Positions 1 through 8,599 of a stretch of DNA of 39,416 bases are shown here, one piece after another. The notes beneath the pieces are model-generated. The model worked only from the letters and a program-made list of their open reading frames with translations, was not told the DNA's origin and ran no database searches. Position 1 is the stretch's first letter. Each line of letters opens with the position of its first letter. Where the stretch lies: the NCBI RefSeq assembly GCF_001270065.2, contig NZ_LFYT02000034.1:1-39416 (forward strand). The letters run 5' to 3'. This DNA is from Limnohabitans planktonicus II-D5. Lineage in GTDB: Bacteria; Pseudomonadota; Gammaproteobacteria; Burkholderiales; Burkholderiaceae_C. Both the position numbers and the translations under genes were made by a program.

Positions 1-563
1 CGAGTTTGAGCTTTGCATGAAAACGTCGGGGTCTTCGACCGCCGACCTACGCAGGCGCTGTGCCTTGTAGGTCGGTACTCGAAGAGTCCGACGTTTGGAC
101 GCTTCGGCACAGGGCCATGTCGGGGTCTTCGACCACCGACCTACAAGATCTTTGAGCATTGATTTCGCAGGTCGGTACTCGCAGACTCCGACATCTGCTC
201 GATCCACCACCCTCGCCCGCCATGCGAGTTTGAGCTTTGCATGAAAACGTCGGGGTCTTCGACCGCCGACCTGCGCAGGCGCTGTGCCTTGTAGGTCGGC
301 ACTCGCAGAGTCCGACATCTGCTCGAGCCACCACCCTCGGCCGCCATGCGTTTTTGAGCTTTGCATGAAAACGTCGGGGTCTTCGACCGCCGACCTACGC
401 AGGCGCTGTGCCTTGTAGGTCGGCACTCGCAGAGTCCGACATCTGCTCGATCACCACCATTGCCCGCCATGCGAGTTTGAGCTTTGCATGCAGACGTCGG
501 GGTCTTTGACCGCCGACCTGCGCAGGCGCTGTGCCTTGTAGGTCGGTACTCGCAGAGTCCGAC
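1..563. repeat. Array A: GTAG-hairpin repeat array (left, inverted relative to array B)
   Basis: The stretch consists of alternating short hairpins. One type has the inner stem GGTC/GACC, the other ACTC/GAGT, and both sit in a shared frame GTCGG...CCGAC that ends in CTAC or begins with GTAG. Hairpin pairs are joined by a short linker (about 16 nt), and pairs are separated by one of two longer spacers. The same units and spacers occur in array B in the opposite orientation. The array runs off the left window edge. Reading frames across it are by-products of the repeat; no gene is supported here. Confidence 0.93.
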
Positions 564-583
564 GTTTATGAGATCTTCAGAGT

Positions 584-659
584 GGGATCTGACCCCAATT
601 AACATGCCCCGCTTCGCTCGCCATGAAACAAGTGGAAAAATTAATCGGGATCTGACCCC
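584..659. repeat. Direct repeats GGGATCTGACCCC flanking 50 bp
   Basis: The 13-mer GGGATCTGACCCC occurs at 584-596 and again at 647-659 in the same orientation, bracketing a 50-bp stretch between array A and the end of gltL. Each copy is itself a near-palindrome (GGG..CCC). From memory, similar GGGGTCAGATCCC-type motifs occur beside REP-associated or other transposase genes in this bacterial group, so this may be the scar of a lost element. That origin is inference. Confidence 0.6.
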
Positions 660-668
660 CATAAAAGA

Positions 669-1412
669 TCAGTGCTGCAGGATCTTGTTGAGGAAATCCT
701 TGGTGCGCGGTTGGCGGTTTTCGGGGTGGTTGAAGAACTCGTCTTTGGAGCAGTCTTCCAGAATGCGCCCGCCCACGTCGATGAAGATCACGCGGTTGGC
801 CACTTTGCGGGCAAAGCCCATTTCGTGGGTGACCACCATCATGGTCATGCCTTCGTGGGCCAGTTGCACCATCACGTCCAGCACCTCGCCCACCATCTCG
901 GGGTCGAGTGCCGAAGTCGGCTCGTCAAACAGCATCACCATCGGGTCCATCGACAAGGCGCGGGCAATCGCCACGCGCTGCTGTTGACCGCCAGAGAGCT
1001 GACCCGGAAACTTGTCCTTGTGGGCCAAGAGACCCACGCGATCCAGCATCTTCAGGCCCCGCACTTTGGCATCGTCCAGGTTGCGGCCGAGCACCTTGAC
1101 CTGGGCCATCGTCAGGTTTTCAGTGACCGACAGGTGCGGAAAGAGTTCAAAGCTCTGGAACACCATGCCCACACGCGAACGCAGCTTGGGCAGGTCGGTG
1201 CTCGGGTCGTGCAAGGGCACGCCATCGACGGTGATCTCGCCTTTCTGGAAAGGCTCCAGCGCATTCACGGTCTTGATGAGGGTGGACTTGCCGGAACCCG
1301 AGGGGCCGCAGACCACCACCACATCGCCTTTATTGATGCTGACCGAGCAGTCGTTGAGCACCTGCACCGGGCCGTACCACTTGGATACATTTTTGATTTC
1401 AATCATTTTCAT
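669..1412 (-). CDS. gltL: Glutamate/aspartate ABC transporter, ATP-binding protein GltL
   Basis: Energises import of acidic amino acids from the inner face of the cytoplasmic membrane. The 247-aa protein has Walker A GPSGSGKS at residues 36-43, the ABC signature LSGGQQQR near 139, and a Walker B ending in FDEPTSALD near 160, followed by the switch region VTHEMGFA. This combination is typical of polar amino-acid ABC ATPases. It is the last gene of gltI-gltJ-gltK-gltL and lies 21 bp after gltK. Two start codons are close together: ATG at 1412, and ATG two codons later (1406), which has better spacing from the GGGG ribosome site. Family and subunit role are clear. Substrate is inferred from the whole operon. 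Confidence 0.95.
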   Translation of the reverse strand: MKMIEIKNVSKWYGPVQVLNDCSVSINKGDVVVVCGPSGSGKSTLIKTVNALEPFQKGEITVDGVPLHDPSTDLPKLRSRVGMVFQSFELFPHLSVTENLTMAQVKVLGRNLDDAKVRGLKMLDRVGLLAHKDKFPGQLSGGQQQRVAIARALSMDPMVMLFDEPTSALDPEMVGEVLDVMVQLAHEGMTMMVVTHEMGFARKVANRVIFIDVGGRILEDCSKDEFFNHPENRQPRTKDFLNKILQH

Positions 1413-1433
1413 TTCCCCAATTGAGCACGCGCT

Positions 1434-2102
1434 TCAGCGCACGATGGCAATCTTGGCCTGCAGGCGCTTGACGCTCCAGGACAGTGCAAAACAAATCACA
1501 AAATAAACGATGGCCGCCAGGATGTAGGCCTCCTCGGTGCGACCATAAATCTTGCCCGCATTGGTGAAGCCTTTGAGCAGGTCATAGGCACCAATCGCAT
1601 ACACCAGCGAGGTGTCTTGAAACAAGATGATGGTCTGCGTGAGCAGCACCGGCAGCATGTTGCGAAAGGCCTGCGGCAAGATCACCAGGCGCATGTTCTG
1701 GCCATACGTCATGCCCAGCGCCTGACCTGCGAACACCTGCCCTCGCGGAATCGACTGGATACCCGCGCGCATGATTTCGCTGAAGTACGCCGCCTCAAAC
1801 GCCACGAAGGTGATGATGGCCGACCACTCGGCACCAATCGGTCGGCCGATCACAAAGGGCATCAGCAAATAGAACCACAGGATGACCATGACCAGCGGCA
1901 CCGAGCGCATGCCATTGACATAAAAAGTAGCCGGAGCAGCCAGCCAACGCGAGCCCGACAAGCGCATCAAAGCCAGCACCGTGCCAAAGATCACGCCGCC
2001 AATGGTGGCCATGATGGTCAGCTGCACACTGAACCACAGCCCGCCCAAGACGAACTTGCGCAGGACTTCCAGATCGAAGAATGAAAAATCGAGTCCCAAC
2101 AT
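1434..2102 (-). CDS. gltK: Glutamate/aspartate ABC transporter permease GltK
   Basis: Inner-membrane permease subunit, about 222 aa, of the HisM/GltK family. It has several hydrophobic segments and the EAA-type loop (FEAAYFSEIMRAGIQSIPRGQ), which docks the ATPase. The start is placed at ATG 2102 because a GGGAGGG ribosome site precedes it and the gltJ stop codon lies just one base upstream (TGAGATG), implying translational coupling. A longer frame to 2132 would overlap gltJ and has no support. It pairs with GltJ to form the translocation pore. Confidence 0.93.
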   Translation of the reverse strand: MLGLDFSFFDLEVLRKFVLGGLWFSVQLTIMATIGGVIFGTVLALMRLSGSRWLAAPATFYVNGMRSVPLVMVILWFYLLMPFVIGRPIGAEWSAIITFVAFEAAYFSEIMRAGIQSIPRGQVFAGQALGMTYGQNMRLVILPQAFRNMLPVLLTQTIILFQDTSLVYAIGAYDLLKGFTNAGKIYGRTEEAYILAAIVYFVICFALSWSVKRLQAKIAIVR

Positions 2103-2103
2103 C

Positions 2104-2823
2104 TCAATGCCCTCCCGTTCCACCCGAGACAATGAAGCCGGGCACGCGCACTTTCTTTTCGATCAGCGCAAACACACGGTTCACCGCAAAGGCTGACAAG
2201 GCATACAGAGCCGTCACCGCCAGGTACACCTCGATGCCGCGTGAGGTTTCTTCCTGCGCTTGCATGGCGAACATGGTCAGCTCGGCAATCGAGACCGCAA
2301 ACGCCACCGAAGAGTTCTTCAACAGGTTCATCGACTCGCTGGTCAAGGGCGGCAAGATGATCCGAAACGCCATGGGCAAGATCACGTAGCGGTAAGACTG
2401 CGCAGTGGTGAAACCCATGGCCATGGCCGCATAGCGCTGGCCTTTAGGCAGGGCCTGTATGCCCGCACGGAACTGTTCAGCAATCCGCGCCGAGGTGAAA
2501 AAGCCCAATCCAAACACCACCAGCAAAAAGCCGGGGACTTGCTGGAAAGCCGGAAAGACTTTGGGCACCACGAAGTACCACAAGAAAATCTGCACCAACA
2601 GCGGAATGTTGCGGAACAACTCCACCCAGGCATTGGCCAAGGCCGCCACCACAGGGCGCCCGGGCAAGGTGCGCAAAGTGCCCACCACCGCGCCCACACA
2701 CATTGCCACCAGCCAGGAACTGGCCGCCACGGCCAGCGTCCAGCGCCAGGACTCCAACATCCATTCGAGGTAGGTACGGCCACTGCCGTCATCGGTCAAA
2801 AAGACCTGCCAATCCCATGTCAT
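2104..2823 (-). CDS. gltJ: Glutamate/aspartate ABC transporter permease GltJ
   Basis: Inner-membrane permease, 239 aa. The N-terminus MTWDWQVFL is typical of GltJ-type subunits. Multiple hydrophobic helices follow, with the EAA loop reading ARIAEQFRAGIQALPKGQ. It is the second gene of the operon and is separated from gltI by about 90 bp containing a strong stem-loop. The tail (VSGGTGGH) reads directly into the gltK ribosome site. Together with GltK it forms the channel for glutamate/aspartate. Substrate is assigned by family resemblance and operon order, not by a unique residue. Confidence 0.93.
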   Translation of the reverse strand: MTWDWQVFLTDDGSGRTYLEWMLESWRWTLAVAASSWLVAMCVGAVVGTLRTLPGRPVVAALANAWVELFRNIPLLVQIFLWYFVVPKVFPAFQQVPGFLLVVFGLGFFTSARIAEQFRAGIQALPKGQRYAAMAMGFTTAQSYRYVILPMAFRIILPPLTSESMNLLKNSSVAFAVSIAELTMFAMQAQEETSRGIEVYLAVTALYALSAFAVNRVFALIEKKVRVPGFIVSGGTGGH

Positions 2824-2863
2824 TTTGTGAACTTTCTACGAATTCAAAGGCGTCGCCCAAAAG

Positions 2864-2895
2864 AAACCCCGCCCAAGTCATCCCCGGCGGGGTTT
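2864..2895 (-). terminator. Intercistronic stem-loop between gltI and gltJ
   Basis: AAACCCCGCC at 2864-2873 pairs with GGCGGGGTTT at 2886-2895, giving a 10-bp perfect stem with a 12-nt loop. It lies directly after the gltI stop codon in transcription order. There is no long T-run, so it is more likely a partial terminator or 3' mRNA stabiliser. Such a structure would explain the higher binding-protein than permease level common in ABC operons. Confidence 0.75.
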
Positions 2896-2913
2896 GCTCA
2901 ACGCATGGAAGGA

Positions 2914-3804
2914 TTACTTCTTGGCGTAGTCTTCAGCAGGCTTGTCGTTCAAGTTGGCCCAAGCCGCCTTGGTGCTGTCGCTCAAAGCCAGACCGACTTT
3001 GACGTTCTTGGGAGGGATGGGTTGCAGGAACCACTTGTCCCACAGCTTGGCCATGTCACCGCTCTTGACCAAGTCACGCACGGTGTCGTCGGCCAGCTTC
3101 TTGAAAGCGGCGTCATCCTTGCGGATCATGATGGCGATGGGTTCGACCGACAGCACTTCACCCACGATGCGGAAGTCTGCGGGATTCTTGGCGTTGGCAA
3201 TGTTGCCTGCCAGGATGGAGCCGTCCATCACGAACGCGTCGGCACGGCCAGAGTCCAGCAGCAAGAAGCTGTCGGCGTGGTCCTTGCCAAAGACTTCCTT
3301 GAAATCCACGCCATTGGCGCGCTCGTGCTTGCGCAGCAACTGAACCGAGGTGGTGCCGGTGGTGGTGGCCACGTTCTTTCCAACCAACTGAGCGATCGAG
3401 GTGATGCCCGAAGCCACTTTGGTCGCAATGCGCACTTCTTCCACATAAGTGGTCACCACAAAAGCCACGTCTTTTTGACGTGCCGTGTTGTTCGTGGTGG
3501 AACCGCACTCGATGTCCACGGTGCCGTTTTGCACCAAAGGAATACGGTTTTGCGAAGTGACGGACTGGAACTTCACATCCAGCTTCTTGCCCACTGCTTT
3601 TTCTACGTTGCCAATGATGCGCTGGCAAACCTCGTAATGGAAACCGGCGTACTTGCCGTCACCCAGGGTGTAGGACAGCGCGCCCGAAGAGTCGCGCACG
3701 CCCATGGTGATCGCGCCAGAGGCTTTGACCTTGTCAAGTGTGTCTGCTTGTGAGGCTACGCAAGTCAGGGCGGCCAATGCAACAGCCAACAATTGTTTTT
3801 TCAT
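2914..3804 (-). CDS. gltI: Glutamate/aspartate ABC transporter periplasmic binding protein GltI
   Basis: Periplasmic solute-binding protein of family 3, 296 aa. A Sec signal peptide occupies about residues 1-20 (MKKQLLAVALAALTCVASQA, then D). The mature part carries family-3 features: GVRDSSGALSYTLGDGKYAGFHYEVC near the start, and the segment VDIECGSTTNNTARQKDVAF, typical of GltI-type glutamate/aspartate binders. A GGAG ribosome site lies 6 nt before ATG 3804. It is the first gene of the operon, followed by a stem-loop and gltJ. It delivers substrate to GltJK. Confidence 0.95.
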   Translation of the reverse strand: MKKQLLAVALAALTCVASQADTLDKVKASGAITMGVRDSSGALSYTLGDGKYAGFHYEVCQRIIGNVEKAVGKKLDVKFQSVTSQNRIPLVQNGTVDIECGSTTNNTARQKDVAFVVTTYVEEVRIATKVASGITSIAQLVGKNVATTTGTTSVQLLRKHERANGVDFKEVFGKDHADSFLLLDSGRADAFVMDGSILAGNIANAKNPADFRIVGEVLSVEPIAIMIRKDDAAFKKLADDTVRDLVKSGDMAKLWDKWFLQPIPPKNVKVGLALSDSTKAAWANLNDKPAEDYAKK

Positions 3805-4012
3805 TCATTTCTCCAGAAAAGATCGCAAAGTCGAAAAAAAACAACCACCGCAAAACTGCAGCAGTTGTGCACCTCAAGGGTCAGCCCCCTGACTGTACCC
3901 TTCGAATTCAGCACAAAACGTGCCTGTCATTGAATAAGGCGAGACTATAGTCAGTTTAATGTCAGGTCCATCTCAGGGTGTACCCGAGTTCTCATGCAAA
4001 AAATGCATAACT
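3805..4012 (-). promoter_or_regulatory. Upstream region of the glt operon
   Basis: These 208 bp separate the LysR gene stop from gltI and must hold the operon promoter if there is one. A perfect 10-bp palindrome GACTATAGTC sits at 3943-3952 and could be part of an operator or contain a -10 like element (TATAGT). No convincing -35 at standard spacing is visible. A small ATGCA...TGCAT inverted repeat at 3993-4007 lies just after the LysR stop codon. Confidence 0.4.
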
Positions 4013-4966
4013 CTATGAGTCACCTGAACCATGCAAAGAGGGTTTGGTGATGCCACTCAAATAGGCCCAAAGCTCCAATGCGCTGCGCTTGCCGCTATGA
4101 CGAGCACCGGTTTTTTCTCGGTAGGCGCGCACTTCCATGGTCAAAGACATCAAAGCATCACCCGGCAAGGTGACTTCGATCAGTGCGCCAGCCAACACTT
4201 CCTTGCGGACAGCGCTTTGGGGCAAAAATGCGATGCCATGCCCCTCCAGCGCCATGACTTTGAGTCCTTCGGCCATGTCGGTTTCGTAAACACGATCCAG
4301 GTGAATGGGGGTTTTGGCTTGTTTGAGTATCCAGTCCGTCACGCCGCCCAAATAAGCCCCCGGGGCATAACCCAGGTAAGGCAGGGGCCTGGCCGCTGTG
4401 CCCGGCAAACTGACAACCGGATGCCCCAGCGCCCCCGCCTTGGTATAGGGCGCGATCACCTCTTCACCCAAAACCACCATTTCATAACGCTCTGCATCCA
4501 GCTGCAAGGGCTGCGAGGGGTGGTGGTAGGCGATCAGCACATCACAGCCACCTTCGACCAAGCGCATGGCCGCGTCGTGCACGTTCAAGGCAATCAGGCG
4601 GCTCTTGATGGGGCCAAAACCTTCACGCAAGCTCGCCACCCAAGCCGGGAAAAAAGTGAATGCCAAGGTGTGCGGAACCGCGAATTCAATGAAGTCCTGT
4701 CCTGCCGAGTTGTGCCCGCGCAGCATGGCCCGAGTGCTTTGCAAGGACTGAAGCAACTCCAGCGCCTGTGCATACAAGGTCTCTCCCGCAGGCGTGAGTT
4801 TGGTCGGGTAAGAGCTGCGGTCCACCAAATCAGCCCCGGCCCAAGCCTCCAAGGACTGGATGCGCCGCGAAAAAGCAGGTTGCGTCACATGCCGCAACTG
4901 CGCTGATCGGCTGAAACTGCGGGTTTCAGCCAAGCTGACAAAGTCTTCAAGCCACTTGGTTTCCAT
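4013..4966 (-). CDS. LysR-family transcriptional regulator (HypT/YjiE-like)
   Basis: DNA-binding regulator, 317 aa from ATG 4966. The N-terminal winged helix-turn-helix reads ETKWLEDFVSLAETRSFSRS followed by HVTQPAFSRRIQSLE. The ETKWL..F opening and QPAFSRRI recognition helix resemble the E. coli HypT (YjiE) branch of LysR proteins. The rest is a LysR effector-binding domain. A GTG 24 bp further upstream is possible but lies against the repeat array and has no ribosome site. The gene is co-directional with and just upstream of gltI, so it may regulate the transporter; this is inference. Its own promoter would have to lie in the first 30 bp upstream or within array B. Confidence 0.9.
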   Translation of the reverse strand: METKWLEDFVSLAETRSFSRSAQLRHVTQPAFSRRIQSLEAWAGADLVDRSSYPTKLTPAGETLYAQALELLQSLQSTRAMLRGHNSAGQDFIEFAVPHTLAFTFFPAWVASLREGFGPIKSRLIALNVHDAAMRLVEGGCDVLIAYHHPSQPLQLDAERYEMVVLGEEVIAPYTKAGALGHPVVSLPGTAARPLPYLGYAPGAYLGGVTDWILKQAKTPIHLDRVYETDMAEGLKVMALEGHGIAFLPQSAVRKEVLAGALIEVTLPGDALMSLTMEVRAYREKTGARHSGKRSALELWAYLSGITKPSLHGSGDS

Positions 4967-4998
4967 GTGGTGATTATGGCTTTGCGCCACGCGACGAT

Positions 4999-7050
4999 GT
5001 CGGACTCTGCGAGTGCCGACCTACGGGGGCAGCTGTTTGGTAGGTCGGCGGTCGAAGACCCCGACGTTTGCATGCAAAGCTCAAACTCGCATGGCGGGCA
5101 ATGGTGGTGGATCGAGCAGATGTCGGACTCTGCGAGTGCCGACCTACAAGGCACAGCGCCTGCCAAGGTCGGCGGTCGAAGACCCCGACGTTTGCATGCA
5201 AAGCTCAAACTCGCATGGTGGGCGATGGTGGTGGATCGAGCAGATGTCGGACTCTGCGAGTGCCGACCAACAAGGCACAGCGCCTGCGCAGGTCGGCGGT
5301 CAAAGACCCCGACGTTTGCATGCAAAGCTCAAACTCGCATGGCGGGCGACGGTGGTGAATCGAGCAGATGTCGGACTCTGCGAGTGCCGACCTACTGGGG
5401 TAGCTGTTTGGTAGGTCGGCGGTCGAAGACCCCGACATTTGCATGCAAAGCTCAAACTCGCATGGCGGGCGATGGTGGTGGATCGAGCAGATGTCGGACT
5501 CTGCGAGTGGCGACCTACAAGGCACAGCGCCTGCGCAGGTCGGCGGTCGAAGACCCCGACGTTTGCATGCAAAGCTCAAACTCGCATGGCGGGCAATGGT
5601 GGTGGATTGAGCAGATGTCGGACTCTGCGAGTGCCGACCTACAAGGCACAGCGCCTGCGAAGGTCGGTGGTCGAAGACCCCGACGTTTGCATGCAAAGCT
5701 CAAACTCGCATGACGGGCGATGGTGGTGGATCGAGCAGATGTCGGACTCTGCGAGTGGCGACCTACAAGGCACAGCGCCCCCGTAGGTCGGCGGTCAAAG
5801 ACCCCGACGTTTGCATGCAAAGCTCAAACTCGCATGGCGGGCGATGGTGGTGGATCGAGCAGATGTCGGACTCTGCGAGTGGCGACCTACAAGGCACAGC
5901 GCCTGCGCAGCTCGGCGGTCGAAGACCCCAACGTTTGCATGCAAAGCTCAAACTCGCATGGCGGGAAATGGTGGCGAATCGAGCAGATGTCGGACTCTGC
6001 GAGTGCCGACCTACAAGGCACAGCGCCTGCGTAGGTCGGTGGTCGAAGACCCCGACGTTTGCATGCAAAGCTCAAACTCGCATGGCGGGCAATGGTGGTG
6101 GATCGAGCAGATGTCGGACTCTGCGAGTGCCGACCTACAAGGCACAGCGCCTGCGCAGGTCGGCGGTCGAAGACCCCGACGTTTTCATGCAAAGCTCAAA
6201 CTCGCATGGCGGGCGAGGGTGGTGGATCGAGCAGATGTCGGAGTCTGCGAGTACCGACCTGCGAAATCAATGCTCAAAGATCTTGTAGGTCGGTGGTCGA
6301 AGACCCCGACATGGCCCTGTGCCGAAGCGTCCAAACGTCGGACTCTTCGAGTACCGACCTACAAGGCACAGCGCCTGCGTAGGTCGGCGGTCGAAGACCC
6401 CGACGTTTTCATGCAAAGCTCAAACTCGCATGGCGGGCGAGGGTGGTGGCTCGAGCAGATGTCGGAGTCTGCGAGTACCGACCTGCGAAATCAATGCTCA
6501 AAGATCGTGTAGGTCGGCGGTCGAAGACTCCGACATGGGCCTGTGCCGAAGCGTCCAAACGTCGGACTCTTCGAGTGCCGACCTACAAGGCACAGCGCCT
6601 GCGCAGGTCGGCGGTCGAAGACCCCGACGTTTTCATGCAAAGCTCAAACTCGCATGGCGGGCGAGGGTAGTGGCTCGAGCAGATGTCGGACTCTGCGAGT
6701 GCCGACCTACAAGGCACAGCGCCTGCGTAGGTCGGCGGTCGAAGACCCCGACGTTTTCATGCAAAGCTCAAAAACGCATGGCGGGCGAGGGGGGTGGATC
6801 GAGCAGATGTCGGACTCTGCGAGTACCGACCTACAAGGCACAGCGCCTGCGCAGGTCGGCGGTCAAAGACCCCGACGTCTGCATGCAAAGCTCAAACTCG
6901 CATGGCGGGCAATGGTGGTGATCGAGCAGATGTCGGACTCTGCGAGTGCCGACCTACAAGGCACAGCGCCTGCGTAGGTCGGTGGTCGAAGACCCCGACA
7001 TGGGCCTGTGCAGAAACCACTCACGTCGGACTCTGCGAGTAACGACTTAT
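4999..7050. repeat. Array B: about 2-kb tandem array of 124-bp GTAG-hairpin units
   Basis: The ACTC/GAGT hairpin starts at 4999, 5122, 5246, 5370, 5493, 5617, 5741, 5865, 5989, 6113, 6237, 6337, 6461, 6561, 6685, 6809, 6932 and 7025, i.e. 18 copies, mostly every 123-124 bp. Each is followed by a linker and a GGTC/GACC hairpin, then a spacer of about 55 nt (or a shorter 26-nt spacer at 6311 and 6535). Small differences between units are mostly single bases. The last copy is degenerate. The many open frames (e.g. the recurring RRSKTPTF) are repeat by-products; no real gene is visible. Confidence 0.95.
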
Positions 7051-7513
7051 GAGATGACATGTCTCACACATTTCAAACTTCAGCGTTCCGAATCCATAGG
7101 CTTCGGGTTTTGTCACCTTGCCCACTTGGCGGCGCACTGATTCGATGGCTGGCATGTCGTCTCTCAACTCCACACCATCGACCGTGAGGCGTAAGTTGTC
7201 TCTTGCGCTGTGAGCCGGTGGATGCACCACGGCAATGCATTGAACCCAGAAAATGCACTTGAACACCCCCAGGCCTGTGCCACCGGGTGCGTAGCGGTGT
7301 CACCCACAAGGTGAACGCTTTCTTGCTCACAGCGTTCAGGACGCACAAGGGTTTCCAGCGGGTTCAAAGCGGTCAATGGTGTTTTTTTAGGTTCAATGGC
7401 GCGGCCCATTGGGTTGAGCGTTGCGTAGCTGATTGTTCTTGCACAGGTTTGGGTTCTGGCTGCTTGGGTGCCTTAAGGGCTTGATCGCGCTGAAAAATCG
7501 AATAGGAGGATTT
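7051..7513. other. Intergenic region with possible decayed coding sequence
   Basis: No convincing gene. The minus strand from about 7266 to 7075 reads a frame with protein-like composition (it includes DNLRLTVDGVELRDDMPAIE) that runs on into the hairpin array. It lacks a plausible start, and upstream similarity-like sequence falls in another frame. This could be a remnant of a gene cut by the array. I do not recognise the family. The left edge (7049-7095) resembles the right edge of array C. Confidence 0.35.
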
Positions 7514-7542
7514 TTGGGGGGCTTGGTCTGTTTTGGGACAAT
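7514..7542 (+). promoter_or_regulatory. Candidate pyrC promoter (possibly leaderless)
   Basis: TTGGGG at 7514-7519 and GACAAT at 7537-7542 are separated by exactly 17 bp. The expected start of transcription, 7-8 bp downstream, coincides with the pyrC ATG at 7550. No Shine-Dalgarno lies next to that ATG. A perfect AGGAGG at 7504-7509 precedes an in-frame TTG (7514), an alternative that would add 12 residues. Confidence 0.4.
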
Positions 7543-7549
7543 ACGGCCC

Positions 7550-8599
7550 ATGACTCAAGACCTTCCCCAAGAACTCACCCTCACCCGCCCGGACGACTGG
7601 CACCTGCATGTGCGCGATGGCGCTGCCCTGAATGTGGTGGTGCCGCACACCGCCGCGCAGTTTGGCCGCGCCATCATCATGCCCAACCTCAAGCCGCCCG
7701 TGACCTCGGCCGAGCAGGCACTGGCTTACAAACAGCGCATCCTGGCGGCTGTGCCCCAGGGCATGGCGTTTGAGCCGCTCATGACCCTGTACCTGACCGA
7801 CAACCTGGCCCCGGCAGAAATCACCCGCGCCAAGGCGGCTGGCGTGGTGGCTTGCAAGCTCTACCCGGCAGGTGCCACCACCAACAGCGACGCGGGCGTG
7901 ACCGATTTGCGCAAGATTTACCCCGTGCTCGAAGCCATGCAGCGCGAAGGCCTGTTGCTGCTGGTGCACGGCGAAGTGACTTCCTCCGACATCGACCTGT
8001 TTGACCGCGAAGCGGTGTTCATCGAGCAGCAACTGATCCCGCTGCGCCGCGACTTCCCGGGTCTGAAAATCGTGATGGAGCACATCACCACGAAAGAAGC
8101 CGCGCAGTACGTGGCAGGCGGGGACGACTTGCTGGGCGCAACCATCACCGTGCACCACCTGCTGTACAACCGCAACGCCATTTTCACGGGAGGCATCCGC
8201 CCGCACTATTACTGCCTGCCTGTGCTCAAGCGCGAAACGCACCGGCTGGCGCTGGTGCAAGCCGCCACCAGCGGCAATGCCCGTTTCTTTTTGGGCACCG
8301 ACAGCGCACCGCACCCCGCGCACCTCAAGGAACACGCCACCGGATGCGCAGGCTGCTACACCGCGCACGCCGCCATCGAGATGTATGCCGAAGCCTTTGA
8401 CCAGGCGGGTGCCCTGGACCAACTTGAAGCCTTTGCCAGCTTCAACGGTGCAGACTTTTATGGCCTGCCGCGCAACAAAGGCACGATCACCTTGCGCCGC
8501 GAAAGCTGGACGCCCCCCGAAAGCTTTGCCTTTGGCGAGGCCGAACTCAAACCCCTGCGCTCCGGCGAGAGCTTGCCTTGGCGTCTGGTCTCGGCCTGA
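7550..8599 (+). CDS. pyrC: Dihydroorotase (class II, PyrC)
   Basis: Zinc enzyme of pyrimidine synthesis that interconverts carbamoyl-aspartate and dihydroorotate in the cytoplasm. The 349-aa length fits class II PyrC. Near the N-terminus, RPDDWHLHVRDG contains the HxH metal ligands. ACKLYPAGATTNSDAG contains the lysine expected to be carboxylated. VHGE, MEHITT and GTDSAPHPAHLKE supply the remaining histidines and the catalytic aspartate. ATG 7550 matches the usual N-terminus of the family. Its stop codon is immediately followed by the start of the DUF3025 gene, so the two are probably co-transcribed. Confidence 0.96.
   Translation: MTQDLPQELTLTRPDDWHLHVRDGAALNVVVPHTAAQFGRAIIMPNLKPPVTSAEQALAYKQRILAAVPQGMAFEPLMTLYLTDNLAPAEITRAKAAGVVACKLYPAGATTNSDAGVTDLRKIYPVLEAMQREGLLLLVHGEVTSSDIDLFDREAVFIEQQLIPLRRDFPGLKIVMEHITTKEAAQYVAGGDDLLGATITVHHLLYNRNAIFTGGIRPHYYCLPVLKRETHRLALVQAATSGNARFFLGTDSAPHPAHLKEHATGCAGCYTAHAAIEMYAEAFDQAGALDQLEAFASFNGADFYGLPRNKGTITLRRESWTPPESFAFGEAELKPLRSGESLPWRLVSA

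Noticed and set aside
2260..3753. Long plus-strand frame opposite gltJ and gltI
   Set aside because: Antisense to clearly recognisable transporter genes; composition typical of a shadow frame in high-GC DNA.
4967..6977. Protein-coding genes in array B (many long open frames on both strands)
   Set aside because: All frames repeat the same translated hairpin peptides in several frames and both strands, with no ribosome sites or conserved domain. Openness follows from the repeat sequence.
4999..7050. CRISPR array
   Set aside because: The repeated unit includes the spacers themselves (near-identical 124-bp units), the repeats are palindromic hairpins of two types, and no cas gene is nearby.
1..7050. 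Composite transposon formed by arrays A and B around the glt genes
   Set aside because: No transposase or target-site duplication is seen, and the glt genes are normal chromosomal genes. Only the recombination possibility is kept.
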